A stretch of DNA of 64,000 nucleotides from the NCBI RefSeq assembly GCF_003610535.1, contig NZ_RAPN01000001.1:1661320-1725319 (forward strand), in the 5' to 3' direction. Each line of letters begins with the position of its first letter. The first letter of the stretch is position 1. Under the pieces are notes generated by a model. The model saw only the letters and a program-made list of their open reading frames with translations. It was not told where the DNA came from and searched no databases. This DNA is from Mangrovibacterium diazotrophicum. GTDB lineage: Bacteria > Bacteroidota > Bacteroidia > Bacteroidales > Prolixibacteraceae. Of the stretch, positions 8,101-17,121 are shown piece after piece. The translations under genes were made by a program, and so were the position numbers.

Positions 8101-10919
8101 GCCTGCCCGTTAAAAATAATCGGCCCAAGCGAATCTCCGCTGCACACTGTAAAATCTTCAACCGGGTCTACGTGTGCCCCTGGCACCACATAAACAATCA
8201 ACTCAAAAGGATCGCCTTCACAACCGTAAGCAGTTGGCGTAATGGTATAAACCAATTGAGCGATCTGCGTGGATTCGTTGACTAAAGTCTGATTGATGAT
8301 GGCTTGTGGCATGTTTTCAGCTACCGCACCAGCAATCGAAATTACAGGAGAAACAACCGGTTCTGTCCAGGTGTAGGTCGTACCGTCCGGAACGAGATCC
8401 GTCATATTGTTTTCGGGTATCAACTGAAAGCTTTCGCCGCTGCAAATTGAATCGATAAATGTTGTGGTAATGACCGGCTTCGGGTTAACCACAACGTGAT
8501 GCTCGAACTGCTGCCCGGAACAGGACGAATTGGCAACCAATGTCGCGCTTGCCTGATAGACGAGTTCAATTGGCAATATCGTTGTATTGGTAAGTTTTTC
8601 GGCAGGAATCCGGTTTGTTCCGCTCAACGTGATCGCTTCGGCAATACCTGCCGGTTGTTCTACTGTCCAAAACAGATCTACACTGCTGACCGAGCTGGTG
8701 AGCGAAACGGCCTTGCTGCTATCGGCGGAACAAATCATCTGGTCAGGTTCTGAAAAGCTGATATCAACTGCCGGATTAACTTTGATTGTAAAGGATTGTG
8801 TGGCGCCCGGGCAACCGTTGGCAAAGGGCGTCAAGGTGATCACGGCATCAACGGGTTCTGCTGAGAGGTTGGTTGTTTTGAAGGAAGGAATTGAATCAGT
8901 GCCCGATGCCGCCAGCCCAATCGAGGTATTTGAATTGGTCCACTCAACGGTTACGCCGAGAGCTGTATCGGCTAACATGATCTCACCAACTGAGTCGCCG
9001 TTGCAGGATTCATAATCTGCGAGCGTCAGCTCTGCAGGCGGACTATTGATATGGATGACCACAGAATCGTTTAAAACTGCATCGCAGGACTCGGAGCTGC
9101 GATCCTGAATCCCCAGCAACTTGTAAACAAAAGTCCCGGCCGCAGATGTCGAAATATCGATTGAAGCACTGTTCCCCGGACTACTGGTAATTTCAAGCAC
9201 CGCGCCATCATTTATGGTGTACTGAAAAGTAAACGGACCGGTTCCGTTCGTTCCGGTAAACGTGACTACCGGAGACGGATCATTCAAACACACATCCGCA
9301 TCCGACTCGATGATTCCGGCAGGAGTAGGCAGCACTACAATAACGACTTCCCCGGCCTGATCCTGCGAGCACATTGCCTCACTCGATTCAGTAACAGAGA
9401 TGAGTTCGTAGGTAAAAACCCCGCTTATAGTCGTCGGAACTTCTATGCTTACCGTATCGCTATCGTCCTCTGTTTTTATTGTTTGAACCGTTCCGCCATT
9501 TATCCGATACGCAAAAGTATAAGGCGACTGCCCGTTGCTTCCTGTAAAAACAATAACCGGTGCAGGCGCTTGCTGGCAAACCGTATCGCCGCCTACCAGC
9601 GTTCCTTCGGGTAAAGGATTCACGACAATGGGCATAGAATAGATGCTGTCGCCGCAGTAGTTTTCAAGCGACAAAGTCACCGTATAGGTGCCGGGATTGG
9701 TAAACACATGCGTTTGGCCACCACCACTGGTCGTTACCGGTGGTGTACCATCGCCAAAATTCCAGGTATATTCAGCATCTTGGTTACAATTCGGGTTATA
9801 ACCGGGAAAGGAAATATTTTCAAAACTGACCGGATTGAGCATACAAACAATCGTGTCTGCATCGAATTCGGGCTCGGGTACAGCAATTACGGTGATGTTA
9901 TTGACCGAAGCCGTGGTAGAACTACAGCCGTTATGGGCGTTGATTGTCACCACAAACTGATCGCCGGTTCGGCCGCAACTGGACTCGATGTACGAGTGCG
10001 GAATGGGGTAATTTTGTGAGTTCTCCGGATCGGCGGCGTTGTAGTAGGGCGAGGCCATCATTTCCTCCTGGGTAATCTGCATGGTTTCGCCATCGCCAAA
10101 AGCCACGGCATAAATAGTTCCGGGCGAGTTGGATCCCCATTTGGCAATCTCAAACTCCAGCTCATCAGTTGGCGCGCAAAGGTTGGTGGTAGTCCCCGGG
10201 CTGGTAATCCCAACCGATGGATTGGTCACGTTCTTTACCGTATAAGTAATACTGTTGGAGCAGCCATTATCTGCAATTGCCGTTATCTTAAGTTGAAATT
10301 CACCCAAACTGGTGTACACGTGATTTAGTGGAAAACTGACACCGGATTCAACAGAAGTTCCATCGCCCCAATCAACCTGGTACGAAAGGACACAACCGGG
10401 TACCGGAGAAGAATTGCCCAGATTGACCGTAAACTCGGGCTCGTAGACCGAGGCATCGGCACAATTATTGAACGGACTGAAGGGACGATCGACATCGTAA
10501 AACGAAATCTCGGGAGCCTGTTTCACAACCACCGGCTTGGTAACCGGAGTTAGTATGCTATCACCATGCGTGATCTCCAGGGTTACATTGAAAGTCTCCT
10601 CCCCACAACCTAAAGAGTTGAAATTGTGACTGGGATTTTTTTCAGAAGAAGTAGAACCATCACCAAAATTCCAGGAATAAACGATTTCTCCTTCCGGCAG
10701 TTCTGTCGATGTAAACTGAACAGAAGTTCCGGAGCACTGCTCATCGGTAAAGCTGAAATCGAAGGCCAAACTGTCCGCGTCGGCCACCGCCGACTGCCCG
10801 CTAACCGACACGCCGGGATTGGAGTCCAAATCAGTGTTGTAGCGCGCGGTAATAGCTACGCCATCGAACGCATTGATCAGAACAATAAAAAAGATCACGA
10901 ATCCAGAACACTTGTTCAT
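5190..10919 (-). CDS. Giant PKD/Ig-like adhesin with T9SS type B sorting domain
   Basis: This is a 1909-residue secreted protein with an N-terminal signal (MNKCSGFVIFFIVLINAF). PKD domains are recognisable by WNFGDGS-type cores: YSWNFGDGST near residue 81, YQVDWGDGTS, YTWNFGDGTPP, and a last one, YQWDMGDGSF, near 1780. Between about 430 and 1740 are Ig-like/PKD-like repeats marked by VCSGDS or ICSGES cysteines and ITVNP linkers; three consecutive units have a 192-residue period. The C-terminus from about 1830 is a gliding-motility-associated type B sorting domain (FTPNGDGINDLYLQGW, IYNRNG, GWDGRYKNKPVDSDTYFVVI). It is therefore exported by T9SS and attached to, or released from, the cell surface. 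Ligand unknown. It is first in the unit with PorP/SprF and GldK-like genes, resembling sprB-sprF. Confidence 0.88.
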   Translation of the reverse strand: MNKCSGFVIFFIVLINAFDGVAITARYNTDLDSNPGVSVSGQSAVADADSLAFDFSFTDEQCSGTSVQFTSTELPEGEIVYSWNFGDGSTSSEKNPSHNFNSLGCGEETFNVTLEITHGDSILTPVTKPVVVKQAPEISFYDVDRPFSPFNNCADASVYEPEFTVNLGNSSPVPGCVLSYQVDWGDGTSVESGVSFPLNHVYTSLGEFQLKITAIADNGCSNSITYTVKNVTNPSVGITSPGTTTNLCAPTDELEFEIAKWGSNSPGTIYAVAFGDGETMQITQEEMMASPYYNAADPENSQNYPIPHSYIESSCGRTGDQFVVTINAHNGCSSTTASVNNITVIAVPEPEFDADTIVCMLNPVSFENISFPGYNPNCNQDAEYTWNFGDGTPPVTTSGGGQTHVFTNPGTYTVTLSLENYCGDSIYSMPIVVNPLPEGTLVGGDTVCQQAPAPVIVFTGSNGQSPYTFAYRINGGTVQTIKTEDDSDTVSIEVPTTISGVFTYELISVTESSEAMCSQDQAGEVVIVVLPTPAGIIESDADVCLNDPSPVVTFTGTNGTGPFTFQYTINDGAVLEITSSPGNSASIDISTSAAGTFVYKLLGIQDRSSESCDAVLNDSVVIHINSPPAELTLADYESCNGDSVGEIMLADTALGVTVEWTNSNTSIGLAASGTDSIPSFKTTNLSAEPVDAVITLTPFANGCPGATQSFTIKVNPAVDISFSEPDQMICSADSSKAVSLTSSVSSVDLFWTVEQPAGIAEAITLSGTNRIPAEKLTNTTILPIELVYQASATLVANSSCSGQQFEHHVVVNPKPVITTTFIDSICSGESFQLIPENNMTDLVPDGTTYTWTEPVVSPVISIAGAVAENMPQAIINQTLVNESTQIAQLVYTITPTAYGCEGDPFELIVYVVPGAHVDPVEDFTVCSGDSLGPIIFNGQAAFFSWTADNASIGLAGFGQDSIARFEAINQGTEPIVVTLEVTAQNDPGSLGCETNTEVFTITVNPRPVINSLFSDTICSGETFSFGPVHGNGDVVPSGITYSWDDPLVSPVIAVAGAEAGTSDSGTISQTLYNESSQIAKVVYTVIPAAYGCTGEPFEAEVYVIPGASVNPVGDLVVCSGDSIGPIYFEGNSFVFDWMADANTIGLPMAGVDSIAPFLAINNGQSPVTVSVSVSGKNDLGGAACNSSSESFSITVNPSPVITAFYSDTICSGESFNINPTHGNGEVVPGGTTYTWAAPTISPAVSVTGAQGEATPQTTISQLLINESGQLVELTYTITPEANGCEGEAFTATVYVIPNPVANPVEDLVLCSGDLSTAIELQPAGSQTTFEWTIDRSDIGLQPVSGVNTIPQFQALNLGTEPLVGVVTVIARNALGNQACSSAAVQFNITVNPAGFINNPGELAFCFGELAEVNFGAGSTDETNSYSWTNTNPDIGLPASGQGNLSFEATNTTDSIITAQITVVPTFQDSLKSCTGSQEVFTIRILPEINVFQPANQTVCNGRLTEAIQFISSSPLVQNLWEVDVPSIGLSSQGEGDIPAFTAINDALDSIVATIRVKPQIGSCLGEEKTFQITVLASPVITRQPSSRMVCLGEVPAPLVVLHTSGLTAPTYQWYSIGSNNVDNGVAIPGATDPEYQPAYDLANTRYYYCVVTFPSGGCNTLVSEVSQVTINPNPVVFLNDGEISRGEELMICPGDSILVESSGAASYEWNASTSGSEILLDLEGDYRVIGISEFGCRDTFTFSLAYYDPFNYLITSDKTEVSGSDNEIQLSATDISGSYYQWDMGDGSFRYGQNVIHSYQVDQDGSYNIVLEVVNPNGCREYAYQTIWASMEDVPNTFTPNGDGINDLYLQGWRIQIYNRNGILMYEGSEGWDGRYKNKPVDSDTYFVVIYDSTQRGTVKKTQYVTVIR
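6716..8448 (-). repeat. Three tandem 576-bp coding repeats in the adhesin gene
   Basis: Within the adhesin the segments FIDSICSGESFQ, FSDTICSGETFS and YSDTICSGESFN recur. Their matching bases (caaatgg or caaattg on the plus strand) begin at 7291, 7867 and 8443, exactly 576 bp apart each time, i.e. 192 codons. Each unit holds two Ig-like domains, one with TYTW...VSP and one with PV.DL.VCSGD.. and SIGL. The copies have diverged in sequence but not in length. Confidence 0.85.
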
Positions 10920-10961
10920 TTCAATTTTCTAGTAGGTTTAGTGACAAGCAAGCCCTTCTAA

Positions 10962-10992
10962 CAAAAATAGGGAATTGGAAAGAATAAAGAAA
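10962..10992 (-). promoter_or_regulatory. Putative promoter of the T9SS adhesin operon
   Basis: On the minus strand the -7 box reads TATTTTTG (10969-10962), an exact TAnnTTTG match, with TTTC at 10992-10989 in place of TTTG at -33. The spacing is 19 bp. The box ends 42 nt upstream of the adhesin ATG. Confidence 0.6.
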
Positions 10993-11164
10993 ACATAAAT
11001 ATATTATCTTAATTCAATGTAAATTCTCCGTCTGAAAAGCGTTGCTATTACACTCATAGTAGCCTACTTGCACAGCCGATAGAGAAACACACGCCCCCGT
11101 TCTATGATAAGAACTCATAAAAATCGACAAAAAACTGATATCAAATCCTGCAACAGCCCAATCT

Positions 11165-14100
11165 TTACTCAACTCGTTGCAGAATCTCCGCTTCCACAAT
11201 CCGAAGTTGTCCTTCGGTCTTTAGTCCTTCCGGATCTCTAAATCCATCGAGTTCTTTGTTGCCGCTCAATTCGATCATATTTTGAAAGGCATCTTCTTCA
11301 ACACCCGAGCCCGTCAACTTGATGGTTACTGTTTTGCCAAATGTCGGTACAACGGGGATGGTAATATACCCCAGACTACGGTCCGTTTCGCCTGACCACA
11401 CCTTTTTGTTGTCGACCAAAATATCGATTGGGTACGAGCGCGTTCGCCAGCCGGTGAGCTTCAACGAAATCTCATCAACCCGAGTCGCTTCTGCGAGCTC
11501 GTAGGTAATCCATCCGGTAGACAAGCGTCCGTCGTTGGTCCACTCGCTCATTTCGTTGTCATCGTAGCTCAAAACAGCTTTGTCTATGTTCGCACCGGCC
11601 GTTACGGAAACAATAGAGAGCGTTATTCGGCTTACTTCATAAGACGGCGTCAATGGCGTCGGACCTTTCTCCAGATTTGAAGGCAAGCCGGCAGCAACCA
11701 AGTCAGCGCGCAAACCATCGACCACCTCTACCGGCGAAGTTTCAAATTGAATGTCGGCACCTTTTAAGCCAACAGCCGAAGCTTTCACTTTTATCTTGCC
11801 AGCTTTTGTAGTCGACCGAATTAAAACACGGTTTACGCCACATTCCACCGGCAGCTTCGTTGCTCCAATACAGTTTTCCGGTCCCTGCGCAATACCGCCC
11901 AGCCACTCGCCTTCACCCGACAAGTCAAAACTGATTTCATTCAGAGCCGTCGGGCAACGCTGTCCGCCTTTATCAACTACTTCAAACTGAATCAGCGCCA
12001 GGTCGGCACCATCAGCTTTAAAGCCATCCGGCGACTGCATTGCCGATAGTTTAATCGCATAAGGTTCGCCAGCCGTTTGAATAGCATCCTCCGCAACCAC
12101 CTCGCCGGCGGAGTTATAGGAAACTGCTTTGATCTCGCCAGCCTCCCATTTGATATCCGGAAAGGCAAACAGGAAATGATACGAGCGACCACCAAAACCT
12201 TTCGATTGACCATTTACAAACAATTCGACCTTGTCAGCGGCCGAAACCACATAAACCGGTTTCACGATTCCCGGCTCGTAGTTCCAATGCCCGATGATGT
12301 GCGACAAGTTTTCTGCCGGATCAACCCAACCGTTCCACATCACCTGGTGAGCGTAGAAATTATCTTTGGGGATGCGCATCGGGTCAACCTCACCACTTCT
12401 GCGATAGTTCTCGGCCCCGCGATAATGGGTATTGGTATCCGAGAAAATGATATTGGCACCACCACTGCTCACACGCGTTCCGGTACCTGGGCGTTGCTCC
12501 CAATAGTCGTACCAGCGAACAATATCCTCCATAGCATGCGAATCCTGGTTGTGATTGTAGGGCGTAGCATCTTTCACCTTACTACCACTCACATTATGGG
12601 CAAAAGTTCCGCCCTCTCCGTTTTTATGATATGGCGGTGTAAATTCGTCCCAATATTTACGTAACCCTTCATCGCGCGAATATTCCGTGGCAAACAAAGG
12701 CTTTCCTGCACTTTTATTAATGTATAGCATCTCGCCGCCATATTCGGCTTCTTTGCTATCGAGCATCTCGCGGCTGCCAATAGCACGCCCGCCATGCGGA
12801 TCGTAAGTATTCCGAATATTTTTCAGCTCTGCCATGTGCTCCTCGCTGATATTCTCGTTCCCTCCTTCATAAAAAAGGATACTCGGATTATTGCGGTTAT
12901 AAACAATAGCGTCCCGCATGAGTTCGCAACGTTGCTCCCAACGACGGCCAGTCACATCTTTCTCCGCATCGCCGGCGGGCATTGCCTGGATCAGCCCCAC
13001 CCGGTCGCACGACTCCACATCCTGCTTCCAGGGCGTCACGTGCATCCAGCGCACAAAATTGCCGTTGGATTCAATCATCAGCTTATTGCTGTAATCGCTC
13101 AACCAGGCTGGCACCGACATGCCCACGGCTGGCCATTCGTTGCTGGTACGTTGCGCATAGCCTTTCATCATGATCACCCGATCATTCAGGTAAACCATGC
13201 CATCTCTAAATTCAGTTTTCCGGAAACCCGTCCGAACAGGAACTTCATCGACAACTTTGCCGTCGATCACCACTTGAGATTTCACTGTATAGAGATAACC
13301 ATAACCCCAGCTCCAAAACTCCAGATTAACAATACTGTCCGCCGCACTGAGCGTTTGTAAACCATTTGGCGAAATCATGCGAGAAATTCCTTTGAAGCTG
13401 GCGACTTCTTTGCCATTCAAATCCTCCACAGAAATTTGTAACCCGGCGACAACAGCTGTTGTGCTTTCATTTTTCAATTGCGACTCCACATGGATGACGG
13501 CCGATTTTTCCCGAATATTGTAGTCAGTTGCATACACATAAACGCCGGTTGTTCCCAATGTCGAGTACAGAGGTAGAGTTTGATAAACACTGCCGGTTGT
13601 GTGCAGATAAACATTCTTGGGGATGCCACCGTAGTTGGCATTGAAATTCTTGTCGTTCCACTGGTAGCGCTGGTTGTAAAAACGTTCTCGGTAATCCCAG
13701 GCATTGTCCGTTCGAACGGCCAAGACATTTTCTTGCGGATATGGTTTGACTAAATCTGAAATATCCAGCCCAACAGCCATTACACCGTTTTCGTGCAATC
13801 CAACCAAAGTCCCGTTAAGGTAGAATTCTCCTCCATGACGAACTCCTTCAAATTCGAGAAACACTTTTCCTTTTGAACGATTTTCGGGCAACACGAATGA
13901 TTTTCGGTACCAGGCAATACCGGTCGAAAGATCCTGGATATCCTTTTTAAACGCCTCATCTTCGTTCCAGGCATAAGGTAGTGTCACCGTTTTCCATTTT
14001 GAATCGTCAAAATCGGATTTTTCAGCTCCCTCGGCATCTCCGACAAAGAGCTTCCAACCAGGGTTGAAATTGTAAGTTTGTCTTTCGGATTGTGCCAGAG

Positions 14101-14179
14101 CCTTATTTGAAGCTCCGAATAAACAGGTATTCAATAAAAATAGGACGGACAGCAGTTTTTGAGTAGTAAAAAACTTCAT
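11165..14179 (-). CDS. Secreted GH2 beta-galactosidase-like enzyme with C-terminal F5/8-like domain
   Basis: This 1004-residue protein has a signal peptide ending near ALAQ. Its N-terminal sugar-binding domain (NFNPGWKLFVGDAEGAE, LPYAWNEDEAF, GIAWYRKSF, FEGVRHGGEFYLNG) is the family GH2 layout. The TIM barrel has the acid/base Glu442 in FYEGGNENI and the nucleophile Glu499 in LFATEYSRDEG. DUF4982-type and Ig-like domains follow (VYVVSAADKVELFVNGQSKG, then a segment up to about residue 850). The C-terminal 866-970 stretch (LSYDDNEMSEWTNDGRLSTGWITYEL) looks like a discoidin/F5-8 type C carbohydrate-binding module. GH2 members with this layout act on beta-galactosides or beta-glucuronides; the actual substrate cannot be read from sequence. 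It appears monocistronic, with no SusCD pair adjacent. Confidence 0.85.
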   Translation of the reverse strand: MKFFTTQKLLSVLFLLNTCLFGASNKALAQSERQTYNFNPGWKLFVGDAEGAEKSDFDDSKWKTVTLPYAWNEDEAFKKDIQDLSTGIAWYRKSFVLPENRSKGKVFLEFEGVRHGGEFYLNGTLVGLHENGVMAVGLDISDLVKPYPQENVLAVRTDNAWDYRERFYNQRYQWNDKNFNANYGGIPKNVYLHTTGSVYQTLPLYSTLGTTGVYVYATDYNIREKSAVIHVESQLKNESTTAVVAGLQISVEDLNGKEVASFKGISRMISPNGLQTLSAADSIVNLEFWSWGYGYLYTVKSQVVIDGKVVDEVPVRTGFRKTEFRDGMVYLNDRVIMMKGYAQRTSNEWPAVGMSVPAWLSDYSNKLMIESNGNFVRWMHVTPWKQDVESCDRVGLIQAMPAGDAEKDVTGRRWEQRCELMRDAIVYNRNNPSILFYEGGNENISEEHMAELKNIRNTYDPHGGRAIGSREMLDSKEAEYGGEMLYINKSAGKPLFATEYSRDEGLRKYWDEFTPPYHKNGEGGTFAHNVSGSKVKDATPYNHNQDSHAMEDIVRWYDYWEQRPGTGTRVSSGGANIIFSDTNTHYRGAENYRRSGEVDPMRIPKDNFYAHQVMWNGWVDPAENLSHIIGHWNYEPGIVKPVYVVSAADKVELFVNGQSKGFGGRSYHFLFAFPDIKWEAGEIKAVSYNSAGEVVAEDAIQTAGEPYAIKLSAMQSPDGFKADGADLALIQFEVVDKGGQRCPTALNEISFDLSGEGEWLGGIAQGPENCIGATKLPVECGVNRVLIRSTTKAGKIKVKASAVGLKGADIQFETSPVEVVDGLRADLVAAGLPSNLEKGPTPLTPSYEVSRITLSIVSVTAGANIDKAVLSYDDNEMSEWTNDGRLSTGWITYELAEATRVDEISLKLTGWRTRSYPIDILVDNKKVWSGETDRSLGYITIPVVPTFGKTVTIKLTGSGVEEDAFQNMIELSGNKELDGFRDPEGLKTEGQLRIVEAEILQRVE

Positions 14180-14840
14180 TGAGTGTGTGATTTAGTTAGT
14201 AGTAGTTGGCCTGATAATAAGAAAACAGCTTGAGAAGCTCGACAAACACCCCCTGGCAGCTATTCCCGTTTTCAGACTCATCAAAGATAAAAAGAACGCG
14301 ACTACCATTCAAATCGATTCGGAACGAATAATTTTCTATTTAACATCAATATGCAAATTCAGTTGTTTCCGATTCCCTTTTCGAAACTAAGAGAAATTCG
14401 CCATATCAATCATTAGTTCAAAATAAAAACTTTCGAATCGAATTATTTGGTCCAACTCGGCAAAAATGCTTGATCAACGTCCAATCGTCAAACATTTAAA
14501 GACTTAAATGTCTTTTTATCCAACTTTTCAATCACTGACGAACAAATAGACAGCCAAATATCCCGAATGCACAACTTTTGAATCGCCGTTAAGGCAAACG
14601 AGAAACACGCAAGCCAAACCTGCTGTAAAACATTATCAAAATGCTCATTTTAAGGATATTTATCAACTTTTAAGGAGATGTAGCTCAATATTTAATTTGT
14701 GTAAATTTTAAAACTTTCAATTTAAAAAGTCGACGAAAGTCATAAATGCATTCCTTTGATTACTGTAATTTAGCCGACACAAGAACCGTAAAAGGTTACA
14801 ACTATAATTTCATTTTATTAACTATTTTGAATTTTCATCT
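14180..14840. other. Divergent intergenic region, 661 bp, no gene seen
   Basis: AT-rich spacer between the divergent GH2 (minus) and carboxyltransferase (plus) genes. I find no open frame with coding character and no RNA gene. It must contain both promoters, but no exact TAnnTTTG box with a proper -33 partner is visible; TAATTTAG at 14766-14773 is the closest on the plus strand. Confidence 0.4.
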
Positions 14841-17030
14841 ATGTCAAGAAAACTTTTGATAAGAGATTTGACTCTGAGAGATGGCCAGCAATCTTTGTTT
14901 GCCACACGTCTGCGCCAAGAGCAGATTGACAGAGTTCTCCCATTTTACAAGTCAGCTAACTTTTACGCCATGGAGGTTTGGGGTGGCGCCGTGCCGGATT
15001 CGGTGATGCGCTATCTGAACGAGAATCCATGGACGAGGTTACAAACCATTAAAAAAGCCGTTGGCGATGTCAGTAAACTGACTGCCCTGTCTCGCGGTCG
15101 TAACCTGTTTGGTTACACTCCTTACACCGACGAGATCATCGACGGATTCTCCCGCAATGCGATCGAATCAGGCTTGGGTATCATGCGTATTTTCGATGCG
15201 CTGAACGACATCAACAACGTTAAGTCGACCATCAAGTATGTGAAACAACACGGCGGTATTGCCGACTGTGCTGTTTGCTACACCATTGACCCGGAACCGG
15301 AGAAAAAAGAAGAGCCAGTTGTTGAGCAACCTAAAAAAGGCCTTTTCGGAAAATTATTCGGTAAAAAAGAAGAAGCTCCTGCTCCTGCAGCAGAACCGGC
15401 ATTCAAGCCAGTTTTTACTGATGAGTATTTCCTGAATAAGGCCATGGATTTGGAAAAACTGGGTGCCGATATGATCACCATTAAAGACATGAGTGGTCTG
15501 ATCCCGCCAAAACGCGTTGCCAAATTGATTTCGGAGTTCAAGAAAAATCTGCAAATTCCGGTTGATTTCCACACACACTGTACGCCTGGATATGGTTTGG
15601 CTGCCGTATTGGCTGCGATCATGAATGGTGTTGACATTGTGGACACCAACATTTGGAACTTTGCCGGCGGACCTGCAGCTCCTGCTATCGAGTTGATTTA
15701 CATTTTCTGTAAGAAACTCGGTGTTGACTTGGATGTGAACATGGAAGCTGTTGCAGAGATCAACAAAGAACTTTTCAACATTCGTAAAGAATTGGCTGAC
15801 ATCGACGCCAGCAAACAATTCCCGAATCCATTCAATCCTCTTACAGATACATTGCCAACTGAGATTGACGCTCTGTTTGACAAAGCAATTGAAGAGTGCA
15901 AAAAAGGAAACGAAGAAACTTTGTTGGCTGCTTGTCACGCCATCGAAGCTTACTTCAACTTCCCAAAACCAAATAAACTGGTTCAAACAGCCCAGGTGCC
16001 TGGTGGTATGTACACCAACATGGTTGCCCAATTGAAAGCGTTGAAATCGGAAGACATCCTGGAAGATGCGATGAAACTGATTCCGCAGGTACGTATTGAT
16101 GCCGGTTTGCCTCCGTTGGTTACTCCAACCAGCCAGATTGTTGGTGCACAAGCGGTAAACTGCGCAATGTGTATCAAGAATGGCAAACCAATGTATTCAA
16201 ACGTTTCGAACCAGTTCAAGAGCCTGGTGAAAGGTGAATACGGAACCACTCCAATACCGGTAAATCCGGACTTCCGCGAACAAATTTGCGGACACCGCGA
16301 CGAACGTCCTTTCGATACTTCAACATACCAAATGCAACCAAACCCAACTTTGGACCAGTTTGGAGGCGTTAAATTGGCTGAAAATGAAGAAGAAGTATTG
16401 TTGCTTGAATTGTTCCCGATGGTGGCTAAAGATTACCTGATGGGCGTGAAAAAAGCAGCTTGGGAAGCGAAAAAAGCAACTGAACCGAAGGTTGCAAAAG
16501 CTGCTGAAGCACCAAAAGCCGAAGCGAAGAAAATCGTTGGTGAGACCATCGTTACGCCACTTCCGGGCCGTCTGCTGAATTACCTGGTTGCTCCGGGCGA
16601 CAAAGTAAAAATCGGCCAGCCGGTAGCCATTGTTGAAGCGATGAAAATGGAAAACACCATTACATCAACTCACGAAGGCTATGTAAATAATTTGGTTGCC
16701 GGTTTAGGTGAAACCCTGCCTGCAGAAGCCGTAATCATGGACATTGTTGCGGAAGCGATTGCAACAGCTGCTCCTGAAAAACCGAAAGCTGCCGCTAAAG
16801 TGAATGTACCAACAACAGGAATTACTGTTCCGATGCCAGGTAAAATTCTGGACATCCAGGTAAATCCGGGTGACTCTGTAAAACCAGGCCAAGTTGTTGT
16901 TGTGCTGGAAGCCATGAAAATGGAAAACAGCATCACAGCTGAAATTGGTGGTACAGTAAATCAAATTTTTGTTGAAGTAGGCGAAACCGTTTCTGCCGAT
17001 ACAAAAGTTCTGGATTTAGTTGAAGCATAG
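14841..17030 (+). CDS. Biotin-dependent carboxyltransferase (OadA/PycB type) with two biotinyl domains
   Basis: This 729-residue protein begins with the carboxyltransferase barrel: IRDLTLRDGQQSLFATR, metal ligands in FHTHCTPG (His244, His246), and the catalytic/carbamylated lysine Lys215 in TIKDMSG. It transfers CO2 between carboxybiotin and pyruvate/oxaloacetate. The PYC/OADA region follows (KLVQTAQVPGGMYTN, LIPQVRIDAG). The C-terminus has two complete biotin-attachment domains with EAMKMEN motifs at Lys602 and Lys693, each preceded by a glycine-rich PGRLL or PGKIL turn; one is usual. Residues 150-190 are a Lys/Pro/Ala-rich insertion containing GLFGKLFGKK, not expected in the barrel. It could be the alpha subunit of a sodium-pumping decarboxylase or pyruvate carboxylase subunit B. 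No beta or gamma subunit or biotin carboxylase is nearby. Confidence 0.85.
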   Translation: MSRKLLIRDLTLRDGQQSLFATRLRQEQIDRVLPFYKSANFYAMEVWGGAVPDSVMRYLNENPWTRLQTIKKAVGDVSKLTALSRGRNLFGYTPYTDEIIDGFSRNAIESGLGIMRIFDALNDINNVKSTIKYVKQHGGIADCAVCYTIDPEPEKKEEPVVEQPKKGLFGKLFGKKEEAPAPAAEPAFKPVFTDEYFLNKAMDLEKLGADMITIKDMSGLIPPKRVAKLISEFKKNLQIPVDFHTHCTPGYGLAAVLAAIMNGVDIVDTNIWNFAGGPAAPAIELIYIFCKKLGVDLDVNMEAVAEINKELFNIRKELADIDASKQFPNPFNPLTDTLPTEIDALFDKAIEECKKGNEETLLAACHAIEAYFNFPKPNKLVQTAQVPGGMYTNMVAQLKALKSEDILEDAMKLIPQVRIDAGLPPLVTPTSQIVGAQAVNCAMCIKNGKPMYSNVSNQFKSLVKGEYGTTPIPVNPDFREQICGHRDERPFDTSTYQMQPNPTLDQFGGVKLAENEEEVLLLELFPMVAKDYLMGVKKAAWEAKKATEPKVAKAAEAPKAEAKKIVGETIVTPLPGRLLNYLVAPGDKVKIGQPVAIVEAMKMENTITSTHEGYVNNLVAGLGETLPAEAVIMDIVAEAIATAAPEKPKAAAKVNVPTTGITVPMPGKILDIQVNPGDSVKPGQVVVVLEAMKMENSITAEIGGTVNQIFVEVGETVSADTKVLDLVEA

Positions 17031-17061
17031 TCGAAGCCGAATTAACACTTCAATACCAATA

Positions 17062-17100
17062 AAAAAGGTTTTAGGCGATTTGCCTAAAACCTTTTTCTTT
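17062..17100 (+). terminator. Terminator between convergent oadA-like and cutC-like genes
   Basis: A perfect 15-bp stem (17062-17076 with 17082-17096), loop GATTT, then CTTTTT-rich sequence. The flanking A run makes it usable in both directions, serving the convergent gene at 17122 as well. Confidence 0.85.
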
Positions 17101-17121
17101 TTATTCAATTTCCATTGGCAA

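Noticed and set aside
15354-16151. A 265-codon minus-strand frame opposite the carboxyltransferase gene
   Set aside because: Its product is Phe/Gln/Val-rich with no recognisable domain and is the shadow of a well-conserved plus-strand enzyme.
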